A DNA stretch of 64,000 nt from CAZVPF01 sp964628195. GTDB taxonomy: Bacteria; Planctomycetota; Phycisphaerae; Sedimentisphaerales; Anaerohalosphaeraceae. The notes beneath the pieces were generated by a model, which saw nothing but the letters and a program-made list of their open reading frames with translations, was not told the origin of the DNA and made no database searches. Positions within the stretch are counted from its first letter, which is position 1. Every line of letters begins with the position of its first letter. The stretch is from the NCBI GenBank assembly GCA_964628195.1, contig CAZVPF010000018.1:1-64000 (forward strand), in the 5' to 3' direction. The position numbers and the translations under genes were made by a program. Below are positions 9,583-18,788 of the stretch, one piece after another.

Positions 9583-9606
9583 GAATCGCTATTCATTTTT
9601 ATGAGT
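9571..9606. promoter_or_regulatory. Four-half-site operator, probably for the TetR regulator
   Basis: Four half-sites alternate in orientation with exactly 4 bp between each: ATTCAT (9571), ATGAAT (9581), ATTCAT (9591), ATGAGT (9601). The half-site spacing is therefore one helical turn (10 bp). This fits cooperative binding of two TetR-family dimers. It overlaps the predicted -10 and lies 25 bp before the regulator's start codon, as expected for autorepression. Confidence 0.65.
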
Positions 9607-9630
9607 TTTAAGTCACAATAGGGATATATA

Positions 9631-10257
9631 TTGTCTGGATTTGCAGAAAAAAGAAAAAAGGCTCTTGAAAACGCCACAAAGCAGGCCATTTACGATGCCG
9701 CGGTGAGCGTCATAAAGGATGCGGGTTTTAAGAACCTCAAGATTCAGGATATCGCCGAGCGCGCGGGCATCGCGACAGGCACAATGTACAATTATTTCCA
9801 CAGCAAACAGGACTTGCTGGACTATATCGACAACCGCCTGCATGAAATGCTGCTGGAAACCGCAAGGCAAATCGCCGCACAGGAGCTGCCCGCCGACAGA
9901 AAAATACGAAAGTTAAACGATCGCATAATAGGGCTTTGCGCCGAGAATGATATTGTCTTTGACGCGGCAGAGAAATACGGCGCAAAAAGACTTGCCGACC
10001 AGCAGGAAATGGAAGCGAAGTACGAGGACGGTGTCGCTATCCTTCGTGATGTCATAAAGCAGGGTATTGCCGAAAACATATTTCGCCGGGTAAACCCTGA
10101 ATCTGCAGCAAGGATGTATTTTTTGATGACGCTTGGAATTGTCGAGTCGCAGAAGTTCTGGCCTGGTGCTGCTCTTGAAAAATATAAAAAGGCCCAGCGG
10201 GCATTCGTCGTGAAATACCTTAAAAAAGCCGAAAATAAAAATAAACGAACCCTTTGA
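9631..10257 (+). CDS. TetR-family transcriptional regulator of the efflux operon
   Basis: A 208-residue repressor. The N-terminal helix-turn-helix (about 15-60: FKNLKIQDIAERAG then TGTMYNYFHSKQDLLDYI) is typical of TetR. The remaining residues form an all-helical ligand pocket too variable to name an inducer. It starts with TTG at 9631; the site is weak (AATAGGGA). It ends 10 bp before the outer-membrane factor gene and is the first gene of the RND operon. The repeated ATTCAT/ATGAAT half-sites upstream are its likely operator. Confidence 0.88.
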   Translation: MSGFAEKRKKALENATKQAIYDAAVSVIKDAGFKNLKIQDIAERAGIATGTMYNYFHSKQDLLDYIDNRLHEMLLETARQIAAQELPADRKIRKLNDRIIGLCAENDIVFDAAEKYGAKRLADQQEMEAKYEDGVAILRDVIKQGIAENIFRRVNPESAARMYFLMTLGIVESQKFWPGAALEKYKKAQRAFVVKYLKKAENKNKRTL

Positions 10258-10267
10258 ACATAACCTT

Positions 10268-11827
10268 ATGAGCGTAACGAGCATGACAATGAAATTCAGC
10301 TTAATACCAGCCGCCCTGGCCGCGGCACTGTTTATCACCGGCTGCACCGCAGGCCCGGATTACAAAACACCTTCTATGCAGACACCCGACCGCTGGTCGA
10401 ACCCCAGCCGGGACGAAAGCTATGCCGACCCGAACACTCTGTCCGGGTGGTGGACGAGGCTGAATGACCCTGCGCTGGATGAACTGATAAGCGAGGCACT
10501 TGAAAACAATCACGACATCAAAGCTGCCGCACTGCGTGTACTGCGGGTCAGAACCCAGCGTGACGTCGCGGCGAATCTGTATCATCCGCAGGTAGACGGG
10601 CTCGGAGGATATTCGAGAACCAGGCCCAGCGGCAACAGCTACCAGTCCGCCAGCGGATTTCCGCCGGAATCTTACGACAGCTATTCTGCAAGCTTCGACG
10701 CCTCGTGGGAGATCGACGTGTTCGGCAGGATAAAACGCTCGGTCCAGTCCGCCGAGTATTCTTATCACGCCACTGTCGAGGATTACCGAGGGGTTATGGT
10801 CGCACTGCTCGCCGAGACCGCGAGTAACTACGTTGACTTTCGCACGGCCCAGCAGCGGATACAATTTGCAAACGATAATATCGAAATCCAGCGTGAAACC
10901 CTAAAGCTTACACGTGCTCGCTATGATGCCGGCCTTGTTCCCGAGCTTGACGTCGTGCAGGCACAAACCAACCTTGCAAACACCGAATCCGTGGTTCCGC
11001 AACTGCGTAAACAGCGGACCCAGGCCCTAAACCGTTTAGCTTCACTTGTCGGGGTTTTCCCGGCTGAAATGGAAAGATTGCAAGGCAAATCCTCGATACC
11101 GACTGTAGATAAAACCGTCCCGAGATGGACGCCGGCTGAGATATTGAGGCAAAGACCGGACCTGAGGTCGGCTGAGAGAACCCTCGCAGCACGCACCGCC
11201 GAAATCGGGGTTGCAGAAGCGGATTTATACCCTGCGTTTTCTTTAACCGGATACTTTGGTTTTGAGAGCATGGACTTCGAGAATATCGCCGAATGGAATT
11301 CAAGAATGTACGGTGTGGGGCCGTCTTTCAGGTGGAGCATCCTGAACGGTAACCGGGTACGCAACACAATTCGAATCAGGAAACTTCTCGCCGAAGAAGC
11401 TTATATAAATTACGAAAAGTCTGTACTGCTCGCCGTGGAAGAAGTAGCCGACGCGATGGTATTTTTCGCCGAAGAGCAGAAACGGTTCCAGGCTCTCAGG
11501 CGTTCGGTAAGGGCCTCGCGAAAGTCCATAAAACTCGTCCGTTCGCTGTACGAGAATGGTTTGACCGATTTCCAGAATGTCCTCGACAGCCAGAGGACAC
11601 TTTTCAACCAGCAGGACAGCCTCGCTCAAAGCAAGGGGCAGATAGCCAGGCACTGGATCGGCATATACCAGGCGTTCGGCGGCGGGTGGCGGAATGAAAT
11701 AAATCCCAACCAAAAGACGGACAGTACAGAGATTGATATTCAAAGCCGGCCTGAAACAACCAAAGCCCAAATAAAGCAGTACCCTGATCCGGGCTTTTTC
11801 AAGCAGCAAAGACCCTACATTAAATGA
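10268..11827 (+). CDS. RND efflux outer-membrane lipoprotein (OprM/NodT type)
   Basis: A 519-residue outer-membrane channel of the tripartite pump. The signal peptide ends in an LFITGC lipobox (Cys25), then the typical CTAGPDYKTP start of mature NodT-type proteins. Two outer-membrane-factor repeats follow (about 70-260, 280-470), with long helices for the periplasmic tunnel and the conserved WEIDVFGRI and RQRPDLRSAE segments. The ATG at 10268 follows tetR by 10 bp; an in-frame ATG at 10289 is an alternative start that keeps the whole signal peptide. The last 40 residues are polar and not conserved. Confidence 0.93.
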   Translation: MSVTSMTMKFSLIPAALAAALFITGCTAGPDYKTPSMQTPDRWSNPSRDESYADPNTLSGWWTRLNDPALDELISEALENNHDIKAAALRVLRVRTQRDVAANLYHPQVDGLGGYSRTRPSGNSYQSASGFPPESYDSYSASFDASWEIDVFGRIKRSVQSAEYSYHATVEDYRGVMVALLAETASNYVDFRTAQQRIQFANDNIEIQRETLKLTRARYDAGLVPELDVVQAQTNLANTESVVPQLRKQRTQALNRLASLVGVFPAEMERLQGKSSIPTVDKTVPRWTPAEILRQRPDLRSAERTLAARTAEIGVAEADLYPAFSLTGYFGFESMDFENIAEWNSRMYGVGPSFRWSILNGNRVRNTIRIRKLLAEEAYINYEKSVLLAVEEVADAMVFFAEEQKRFQALRRSVRASRKSIKLVRSLYENGLTDFQNVLDSQRTLFNQQDSLAQSKGQIARHWIGIYQAFGGGWRNEINPNQKTDSTEIDIQSRPETTKAQIKQYPDPGFFKQQRPYIK

Positions 11828-11863
11828 CAGTAAATAAGCGAAGGATTAACGCGGAGAAACAAC

Positions 11864-13090
11864 ATGAAAAAAAACCTGGTAAGCAATGTAATATGGGCGA
11901 TCATAGTGCTGCTGGTTTTCGCAGGCGGCACATTGTTCATTTATCGAATAACCTCGACCGGCGGAGCGGCACCGGGGATGGGCGGCCCGCAAAAATCCTC
12001 CGTGGTCGTATCCTCCCCGCAGCAGCGTGACATTACCGAGTACCACGAGTTCACCGGCAGCACCGAGGCGACGCAGGAGGTTAACATCGTAGCCCGTGTA
12101 GAGGGCTATCTTGAAACGATCAACTTCGAGGACGGGCAGTACGTCGACAAAGGGCAGCTGCTTTTCGAGATCGAGCCCGAAATTTACGAGGCCCAGGTAA
12201 AACAGGCCGAAGCCGGGCTTAAGTCGGCCAAGGCCCGACTGAAACGTGCCGAGACAGACCTCGAGCGGATCGAAAAAGCTGTGAAGACAAACGCAGTCAG
12301 CAAGCAGCAGTTAACTACCGCCCAGGCGGATGTCGATACGGCAAAAGCGGATGTGCTGTCATACGAAGCTGCACTTATCGAGGCCAGACAGAACCTCAGC
12401 TATACAAAAATATATTCACCGATCAAAGGCAGAATAAGCAGAAACTTCGTTGACGTTGGCAATCTCGTGGGGCCCATGAATAACAGCCTGCTGTGCACCA
12501 TTGTCAACATTGAACCTGTATACATCTACTTTAATATAAGTGAAACCCTGCTTTTAAGCGAGCTTAGCAAGCTCAATGGTGCATCAACCGAGGCAGTCAA
12601 GTTCACCTTTGCACTCGAGGGCCAGAAAGATTATCCCAACCATGGCACGATTGACTATACCGACAATATGGTTGACTCCGGCACGGGCACAATAACCATT
12701 CGGGGGGTGTATCCGAACACCGACCGCAAAATACTGCCGGGCATGTTCGTCCGGGTCAAGCTGCCAGGCAGGACAGTTAAGGGTGCATTGCTTGTCGAGG
12801 AAAAAGCCATTTACACAGATATCGGCGGTAAGTATCTCATGCTCGTAAACGGTGAAAACAAGATCGAAAAGCGTTATTTACAACTGGGCCAGCTTCACGG
12901 TGAAATGCGACTGATCGAACAAGGCCTTGAAAAAGACATGCGTTACGTGCTTGAGGGCGGCCAGTTCGTTTTTCCCGGGGTTGAGGTTAACCCGATGACG
13001 CAACAGCAAATGGCCGAAATGGGCAAGCAAAAACAAAACCCATCCGGTCCTGAAATGAAACCTTCAGACAAGCAGGACACCGCCAACTAA
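11864..13090 (+). CDS. RND periplasmic adaptor (membrane-fusion protein)
   Basis: A 408-residue periplasmic adaptor linking pump and outer-membrane channel. One N-terminal membrane anchor (about 8-28) precedes a lipoyl-like half (VEGYLETINFEDGQYVDKGQLLFEI). An alpha-helical hairpin with Ala/Lys heptads (about 105-165) follows, then the second lipoyl half (YTKIYSPIKGRISRNFVDVGNLV), the beta-barrel and the membrane-proximal domain. A GGAG site 6 nt before the ATG supports the start. The C-terminal tail is Gln/Lys-rich. It is translated between the channel and pump genes. Confidence 0.95.
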   Translation: MKKNLVSNVIWAIIVLLVFAGGTLFIYRITSTGGAAPGMGGPQKSSVVVSSPQQRDITEYHEFTGSTEATQEVNIVARVEGYLETINFEDGQYVDKGQLLFEIEPEIYEAQVKQAEAGLKSAKARLKRAETDLERIEKAVKTNAVSKQQLTTAQADVDTAKADVLSYEAALIEARQNLSYTKIYSPIKGRISRNFVDVGNLVGPMNNSLLCTIVNIEPVYIYFNISETLLLSELSKLNGASTEAVKFTFALEGQKDYPNHGTIDYTDNMVDSGTGTITIRGVYPNTDRKILPGMFVRVKLPGRTVKGALLVEEKAIYTDIGGKYLMLVNGENKIEKRYLQLGQLHGEMRLIEQGLEKDMRYVLEGGQFVFPGVEVNPMTQQQMAEMGKQKQNPSGPEMKPSDKQDTAN

Positions 13091-13113
13091 ACGAACCACA
13101 GGAGTGCTGAAAT

Positions 13114-16100
13114 ATGTTCAGTGATTTTTTTATAGAGAGACCGATATTCGCCACAGTTATCTCGATAGTCATCGTGCTCATAGGCGGGCTGGCGATTCCG
13201 ATGCTGCCCGTCGAAAAGACGCCCGACATAACGCCGCCGACCGTAATTGTTACCGCCCAGTACCCCGGTGCCAACGCGGAGGTCATCTCCGAAACCGTCG
13301 CAACCCCGCTGGAAGAGCAGATCAACGGTGTTGAGGACATGCTTTATATGTCGTCGAAAAGCTCAGACGACGGCACGATGGAACTTACGATTACATTCGA
13401 GGTCGGTACGGATATCGATATGGCAACGGTCCTCGTGCAGAACCGGGTCTCGATGGCAGAGCCCGTGCTGCCCGAAGAAGTTGTGCGATACGGTGTTACG
13501 ACCCAGAAACAGTCGACCAACATAACAATGGCTATCGCTCTTATGTCTCCGCAGGGCACTTATGACTCTACCTTTATGAGCAACTACATCAACATTTACC
13601 TCAAGGACGCGCTGTCCCGCGTTGAGGGAGTGGGCGAGATAACCATTTTCGGCGCCAAGGATTTCAGCATGCGGGTGTGGCTGAACCCCGAGCTTCTAAA
13701 GGCCCGGGGGCTTTCCACCGAGGATGTGCTGGCTGCAATTCGCGAACAGAATATTCAGGTCGCCGCGGGCAAGGTCGGCGCTCCGCCCAGCCCGGATACG
13801 CTTGCTTTTGAGTACACGATAAAAACACTCGGCAGGCTCCAGGACGCCGGGCAGTTCCGAAATATAATACTCAAAACCGAAGATACAGGCAGGATCGTCC
13901 GCCTTGAAGATGTTGCCGAGGTTCGCCTGGGCTCGCAGATGTATTCATGGTTCGCACAGCACAACAGTTCACCGTCAACTGTAATGGGTGTTTTCCAGCG
14001 GCCCGGGGCCAACGCACTGGAAGTCGCCGAAAACATCCGCACCACAATGGAAAAACTCAAGCAATCTTTCCCCGAGGACCTCGAATACAGTATCGCGTTC
14101 GATCCCACACGGTTTATTACCGAGTCCATAAAGGAAGTTCTTATAACCCTTGTCTTTACAGTTGTCCTCGTTGTCCTGGTTGTTTTCATATTTCTCGGGA
14201 GGCTGCGAACGACAACTATTCCCGCTGTAACTATACCCGTTTCGCTTATCGGGACGTTCGCCGTGCTTAATTTGCTCGGCATGTCCATAAACACACTCAC
14301 CATGTTCGGGCTGGTTCTTGCCATAGGTATAGTGGTGGACGATGCGATTATTGTCGTCGAAAACGCGATGCGTATTATCGATGAGGAAGGGCTTTGCCCG
14401 AAAGAAGCGATTAAAAAAGGTATGCGCCAGATAACCGGACCTGTTATCGCGACGACGCTTGTGCTGCTTGCGGTTTTCGTGCCGACCATCATTATAGGCG
14501 GAATCTCCGGGGCCCTTTATTCGCAGTTTGCGATAACAATCGCGACGGCGACAGTCTTTTCTTCGGTCAACGCTCTTACTCTCAGCCCGGCCCTTTGCGC
14601 CATATTTCTAAAGCCCACCGCCTCGAATAAGAACAATATTCTTTTTCGAATGTTCAACAAGGCGCTGGGCAAGACAACAACCGGGTATATCGGCATCACA
14701 AAAAGCGTAGTCCGCAAGGCTGCTTTTGCGATGCTGTTGTTTGTCGTCATTTGCCTTATGACCTACGCAGGCTCGATCTCGCTTCCGACAGGCTTTTTGC
14801 CGAACGAGGACGAAGGCTTCATGTTTATCAGCGTAGAACTTCCACCCGGGGCGAGCATTCACCGCACCCAGCAGGTTACCGACCGCATTAACAACATCCT
14901 CGCCGAGACACCTGCTGTGCAGGAATACGTTACAGTGGGCGGGTTTTCGCTGCTAAACGGGGTGGTGGCGTCGAATTCGGCGACCTACTTTATAATGCTC
15001 CAGCCGTGGAGCGAAAGACAATCCCCCGACCAGTCCGTGCAGGCAGTTACAGAACGCGTACAGATGCAGCTTTTCGGCATACTTCAAGGCCAGTGCTTCG
15101 CCTTTGCCCCGCCGCCTATTTTCGGGCTTGGGCTGACGGGTTTTGAGATGCAGATACAGGACCGAGGCGGAGCCGGATTCGAGCAGCTTCAGCAGGCCGG
15201 CGACCGGCTGGCTTTTATGGGCATGTCCGACCCCGTGGTCTCCCGTGTGAACAGTTCGTTCAAGGCCAACGTGCCGCAGCTCTATGTCGACATCGACCGC
15301 ACAAAGGTAAAGTCACTGAACATTCCGCTGGCAGACGTATTTTCAACGATGCAGTCGACGCTTGGCTCTGCGTATGCAAACGATTTCAACATCTTCGGCA
15401 GAACATTCAAGGTAATGGTTCAGGCCGACGAGCAGTTTCGCGACGAGGCAGCAGATATAACAGACCTGCAGGTTCCCAACCGCGCGGGCAAAATGGTTCC
15501 CTTCGAGACATTCACCACTGTGCGCAACATATCCGGTCCGCAAACCGTGTATCACTACAACCTCTACCCGAGCACAACGGTTACCGGGCAGCCGAACCCC
15601 GGCTTCAGCACCGGCCAGGCGATGCAGTACATGGAAAACAAGGTCCGCGAGGTGCTCGGCCCGTCGCTGGGTTACGAATGGTCAGGTATAAGCTTCCAGC
15701 AGCAGCAGGCCGGTAATATGGCCCCGATAATTTTCTCGCTGGCCTCGATATTCGTATATCTTTTTCTCGCGGCACAGTACGAAAGCTGGATGGTCCCATT
15801 TGCGATTGTTCTGGTCGTGCCGCTTGCGATCTTCGGTGCGGTCGTCTTTACTATGTTTGCCGGTCTCGAAAACAACATCTACACCCAGATAGGATTTGTG
15901 CTGCTTATAGGCATCGCCTCAAAAATGGCGATCCTGCTTGTTGAGTTCGCAAAGTCTAACCACGACTCAGGGAACGACACTTTCGACTCGGCCATAACAG
16001 CGGCCCGGTTGCGATTCCGCCCGATACTTATGACGGCCTTTTCGTTCATACTCGGGGTCGTTCCGCTTGTAGTTGCATCAGGCCCGGGAGCGGCGGCACG

Positions 16101-16236
16101 GAAATCACTCGGCACCGCTGTGTTCGGCGGAATGCTCATGGCTACCATCCTCGGGGTCTTCTTCATTCCGGCCTTCTATTATATAGTTCAGAATATCGCC
16201 GACATGGTTAAAAAGAAACAGAAGCCAAACAAGTGA
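13114..16236 (+). CDS. RND multidrug efflux pump, inner-membrane subunit (AcrB/HAE1 type)
   Basis: A 1040-residue proton-driven transporter of the usual length. It has two repeats of six membrane helices, with the proton-relay region LAIGIVVDDAIIVVENAMR near residue 410 (DD pair) and large periplasmic porter and docking loops. The N-terminus FFIERPIFATVISIVIVLIGGLA and the IEVTVKYPGA-like block here (VTAQYPGAN) are family hallmarks. The CAGGAG site 9 nt upstream sets the ATG. It is the pump of the tetR-OMF-MFP operon; substrates cannot be read from sequence. Confidence 0.96.
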   Translation: MFSDFFIERPIFATVISIVIVLIGGLAIPMLPVEKTPDITPPTVIVTAQYPGANAEVISETVATPLEEQINGVEDMLYMSSKSSDDGTMELTITFEVGTDIDMATVLVQNRVSMAEPVLPEEVVRYGVTTQKQSTNITMAIALMSPQGTYDSTFMSNYINIYLKDALSRVEGVGEITIFGAKDFSMRVWLNPELLKARGLSTEDVLAAIREQNIQVAAGKVGAPPSPDTLAFEYTIKTLGRLQDAGQFRNIILKTEDTGRIVRLEDVAEVRLGSQMYSWFAQHNSSPSTVMGVFQRPGANALEVAENIRTTMEKLKQSFPEDLEYSIAFDPTRFITESIKEVLITLVFTVVLVVLVVFIFLGRLRTTTIPAVTIPVSLIGTFAVLNLLGMSINTLTMFGLVLAIGIVVDDAIIVVENAMRIIDEEGLCPKEAIKKGMRQITGPVIATTLVLLAVFVPTIIIGGISGALYSQFAITIATATVFSSVNALTLSPALCAIFLKPTASNKNNILFRMFNKALGKTTTGYIGITKSVVRKAAFAMLLFVVICLMTYAGSISLPTGFLPNEDEGFMFISVELPPGASIHRTQQVTDRINNILAETPAVQEYVTVGGFSLLNGVVASNSATYFIMLQPWSERQSPDQSVQAVTERVQMQLFGILQGQCFAFAPPPIFGLGLTGFEMQIQDRGGAGFEQLQQAGDRLAFMGMSDPVVSRVNSSFKANVPQLYVDIDRTKVKSLNIPLADVFSTMQSTLGSAYANDFNIFGRTFKVMVQADEQFRDEAADITDLQVPNRAGKMVPFETFTTVRNISGPQTVYHYNLYPSTTVTGQPNPGFSTGQAMQYMENKVREVLGPSLGYEWSGISFQQQQAGNMAPIIFSLASIFVYLFLAAQYESWMVPFAIVLVVPLAIFGAVVFTMFAGLENNIYTQIGFVLLIGIASKMAILLVEFAKSNHDSGNDTFDSAITAARLRFRPILMTAFSFILGVVPLVVASGPGAAARKSLGTAVFGGMLMATILGVFFIPAFYYIVQNIADMVKKKQKPNK

Positions 16237-16255
16237 AATCCAAGGGATAGAAACT

Positions 16256-16846
16256 ATGTTTCATAACATACCAAAGGCGATAACAGAGCGGATGCAAGTG
16301 CTTGAAGAAATCGATGCCCGGGACAGGCAAAGCGGGGCAGGAAGACTTGAAAGGCTCAGGCAGATACCAGCGGAAACCGGAAAGTTTCTCGCCTTGCTTG
16401 CCGCTGTGGCACCGCCGGGTAAAATCATCGAGATAGGGACAAGCGCGGGGTATTCCACTATGTGGCTGTCGCTTGCCTGCCGTATGACAGGAACAAAGAT
16501 AACCACTTTCGAGGTGCTCGAAAAAAAGGTCGCCCTTGCAAATGAGACCTTCCAAAGTGCCGGTATCGGGGATATAGTAACGCTTGTCCACGGCGACGCC
16601 CGGCAGCATCTGTCTGACTGCAGGGAGGTTGCCTTTTGTTTCCTCGATGCCGAAAAAGATGTTTACCAAAGCTGCTTTGACCTGGTTGTGCCGAACATGG
16701 TAAGCGGCGGACTCTTGATCGCCGACAATGCCGAAAGCCATTACCAGGACCTCAAACCCTTTTTAGACAAGGCACTTAGCGACAAGAGACTCGATTCGAC
16801 CATACTTCCCGTAGGGAAGGGGGAATTGCTCTGCAGGAAAAAATAA
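16256..16846 (+). CDS. SAM-dependent O-methyltransferase (family 3, caffeoyl-CoA/catechol type)
   Basis: A 196-residue Rossmann methyltransferase. Motif I is KIIEIGTSAGYSTMWLS (about 60-76), the acidic residue ending strand 2 lies in TTFEVLEKK, and the metal and catalytic region is CFLDAEKDVY followed by IADNA. The family methylates hydroxyl groups on aromatic or other small molecules using a divalent metal. It starts 19 bp after the RND pump gene and seems to be the last gene of that operon, so it may modify a compound that the pump exports (inference). Confidence 0.85.
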   Translation: MFHNIPKAITERMQVLEEIDARDRQSGAGRLERLRQIPAETGKFLALLAAVAPPGKIIEIGTSAGYSTMWLSLACRMTGTKITTFEVLEKKVALANETFQSAGIGDIVTLVHGDARQHLSDCREVAFCFLDAEKDVYQSCFDLVVPNMVSGGLLIADNAESHYQDLKPFLDKALSDKRLDSTILPVGKGELLCRKK

Positions 16847-16956
16847 CCTAAGCATCTGTCGCGAAACTTACAAAAGTGTTCTTATAGGTAGAAATACTCA
16901 TTTGAGTTTTAGGAGGGACAATCACTTATAATTTTTTTTATGTTCACGGTAAAACC

Positions 16957-16985
16957 TTGACAGCCTGCTGCCAGGTGGTTATTAT
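16957..16985 (+). promoter_or_regulatory. Strong sigma70-type promoter of dnaA
   Basis: A consensus -35 TTGACA (16957-16962), exact 17-bp spacer and -10 TATTAT (16980-16985). The predicted transcript starts near 16992, giving a leader of about 165 nt before the TTG start at 17159. Confidence 0.75.
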
Positions 16986-16988
16986 TTG

Positions 16989-17063
16989 TAAAGCTGTTTT
17001 TGTTAAGGATGTTTTTCTGACAGCTTTATGCTAAGGATAGCATTTCAAACCGTCCTCGCGGTT
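16989..17063 (+). promoter_or_regulatory. Structured dnaA leader: three consecutive stem-loops
   Basis: The 312-bp gap before dnaA holds the promoter and three inverted repeats. Hairpin 1: TAAAGCTGT (16989-16997) with ACAGCTTTA (17020-17028), 22-nt loop. Hairpin 2: ATGCTA/TAGCAT (17028-17033, 17038-17043) with tetraloop AGGA. Hairpin 3: AACCG/CGGTT (17048-17052, 17059-17063) with loop TCCTCG. Loop 2 AGGA and the TCCT of loop 3 are complementary and could kiss. Hairpin 1 also overlaps the start of transcription, so at DNA level it may be an operator. No DnaA-box cluster was seen, so there is no evidence for oriC here. Nothing recognised in 16847-16950. Confidence 0.5.
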
Positions 17064-17158
17064 ACTTATACGGATATTTACCACTTGTTAATGTTGTTTT
17101 AAAAATTTAGAACGGCCTGCTGAATTATTTTGTGCAACCGGCTAAGGGAGGTTTACAT

Positions 17159-18475
17159 TTGAAGCAGGATACGGCGAAGATATTTGTCGATATTCTTGAG
17201 CGGGCAAAGTCGCTTGACCCGGTTAACTCGCGAAAATGGTTCGAGCAGCTTGTGCCGGTAAGTTTTAACGGCGGTGAACTTGTTATCGGCTGTCCCGAAG
17301 AATCGATGGCGAGTTATTTGCGTGTGACCTGCGGGAAAACTTTTACCCAGGCGGCGCAAAGTATAACGGGGCACCTGGTGACGGTGTGTTTTACGGTGCT
17401 GGACAAAACGGCACCGGCGAAAACCGGCTCGGAGAGTTACCCTTCCATAAATCTGCACCCGGATTACACTTTTGACAGTTTCGTAGTCGGCCCGTCGAAC
17501 CGGCTTGCACACGCCAGCTGTGTGGCGGTAAGCCATTCGCCGGGGAACACTTATAACCCCCTGTTTCTTTACGGCAGCGTGGGTCTGGGCAAGACACACC
17601 TGCTGCACGCGATATGTCACGGGGTGATAAAAAATATTGAAAATGCGCGGGTGATGTTCCTTAGCTGCGAGGAGTTTATTAATAATTTTATCTCGGCGAT
17701 TGAGAAAGGCAGCCTGCTTGAGTTTCAAAACCGCTTTCGCAATGTCGATGCGCTGATAATCGACGATGTTCAGTTTCTGCGCGAACGAGAGCAGAGCCAG
17801 GAGGAGTTTTTTCACACGTTCAACGCGCTGTATAACAATAACAGGCAGATAGTGCTGACCGCGGACTGTGCGCCGGGCGAGCTTCCGAGCCTTGAGGACC
17901 GGCTGGTAAGCAGGTTCAAGTGGGGGCTGGTGGCGAGGCTGGATACGCCCAGTTATGAAACCCGGATCGCAATCGTTAAGAAGAAAGCGCATCTGAGGGG
18001 GCTGAACATTTCAGAGGAAATTGCCGAGTATATCGCCGGCAAGGTTAAGTCGAACATTCGCGAGCTTGAAGGGGCGCTGACGATTATTTACGCGACGGCG
18101 AAGACGGCGAGCGAGGAGATTACTCTTGAACTGGCAAAAAATGCGCTGGGGGCGCAGGATTTTGCTCCGGAAAAAAGAGTTACTATAACAGAAATAATCA
18201 ACGCGGTGACGGATTATTTTGATGTGCGGCTGGCGGACCTGCAGAGCAAAAAACGAAGCCAGAGCATCGCGCTTCCCAGGCAGATATGCATGTACCTTGC
18301 GAGGAATATGACCTCGCACAGCCTTGAGGAAATCGGGGGGCATTTAGGCGGACGTGACCACACTACGGTACTCCATGCCTGCAGCAAGATCGGGCAGATG
18401 GAGAAAACGGACGGGTCCACAAAGAGCCGCCTTGCCGAGCTGACTGCCTCTATCAAGGACGGGCAAAAAGTTTAG
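17159..18475 (+). CDS. dnaA: Chromosomal replication initiator DnaA
   Basis: Initiator ATPase that binds DnaA boxes and opens the origin; 438 residues from the TTG at 17159. That start is preferred because GGGAGG lies 7 nt before it; a GTG at 17132 lacks a site. Domain I is present (WFEQLVPVSFNGGELVIG). Domain II is very short. AAA+ domain III has Walker A (GSVGLGKTHL, about 138-147), Walker B (LIIDDVQFL, about 200) and the SRFKWGL arginine-finger region. Domain IV carries the DnaA signature GGRDHTTVLHACSKI (about 395-409). Neighbours are an efflux operon and a small lipoprotein, not dnaN or gyrB, so this locus is separated from the classical origin cluster. Confidence 0.95.
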   Translation: MKQDTAKIFVDILERAKSLDPVNSRKWFEQLVPVSFNGGELVIGCPEESMASYLRVTCGKTFTQAAQSITGHLVTVCFTVLDKTAPAKTGSESYPSINLHPDYTFDSFVVGPSNRLAHASCVAVSHSPGNTYNPLFLYGSVGLGKTHLLHAICHGVIKNIENARVMFLSCEEFINNFISAIEKGSLLEFQNRFRNVDALIIDDVQFLREREQSQEEFFHTFNALYNNNRQIVLTADCAPGELPSLEDRLVSRFKWGLVARLDTPSYETRIAIVKKKAHLRGLNISEEIAEYIAGKVKSNIRELEGALTIIYATAKTASEEITLELAKNALGAQDFAPEKRVTITEIINAVTDYFDVRLADLQSKKRSQSIALPRQICMYLARNMTSHSLEEIGGHLGGRDHTTVLHACSKIGQMEKTDGSTKSRLAELTASIKDGQKV

Positions 18476-18511
18476 GACATTTCCACGCCGCCTTTATAAA
18501 TTCAATTACAA

Positions 18512-18694
18512 TCAGTATACAGGCGAGCCGTATGCTTCGGCGCGGTAGTTTTGGTACTCCGGCCAGTCATAGCCTGCGTTTTGTCGCAGCTTGTTGTCCG
18601 GCTGAATATCAGACTGCGCCCTGCCGCTGCAGCCTGTGAGTAACAACCCAGCCAAAAGCATTACTATAAAAAGGATGTATTTTTTAGTATTCAT
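18512..18694 (-). CDS. Small lipoprotein, function unknown
   Basis: A 60-residue protein with a signal peptide ending in a clear lipobox (LLLTGCSG, Cys22). Only about 39 mature residues follow, rich in Gln, Asn and Tyr. AAGGGGAT 5-6 nt before the ATG is a strong ribosome site, which supports a real gene despite its size. It converges on dnaA. It could be an entericidin-like or structural lipoprotein; I do not recognise a family. Confidence 0.65.
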   Translation of the reverse strand: MNTKKYILFIVMLLAGLLLTGCSGRAQSDIQPDNKLRQNAGYDWPEYQNYRAEAYGSPVY

Positions 18695-18788
18695 TTTTAT
18701 CCCCTTAAAAAAGGATTACTGCATTAAGTTCAGATATTAAAGGGTAGCTCTAATAATTGCTTTTGTGCGGCAGGTAGAAGATTTTTGT

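Noticed and set aside
16847..17131. Replication origin next to dnaA
   Set aside because: No cluster of TTATNCACA boxes or AT-rich unwinding repeats was found, and dnaN/gyrB are not adjacent.
17153..17992. 279-codon open frame opposite dnaA
   Set aside because: Antisense to the AAA+ domain; no family features.
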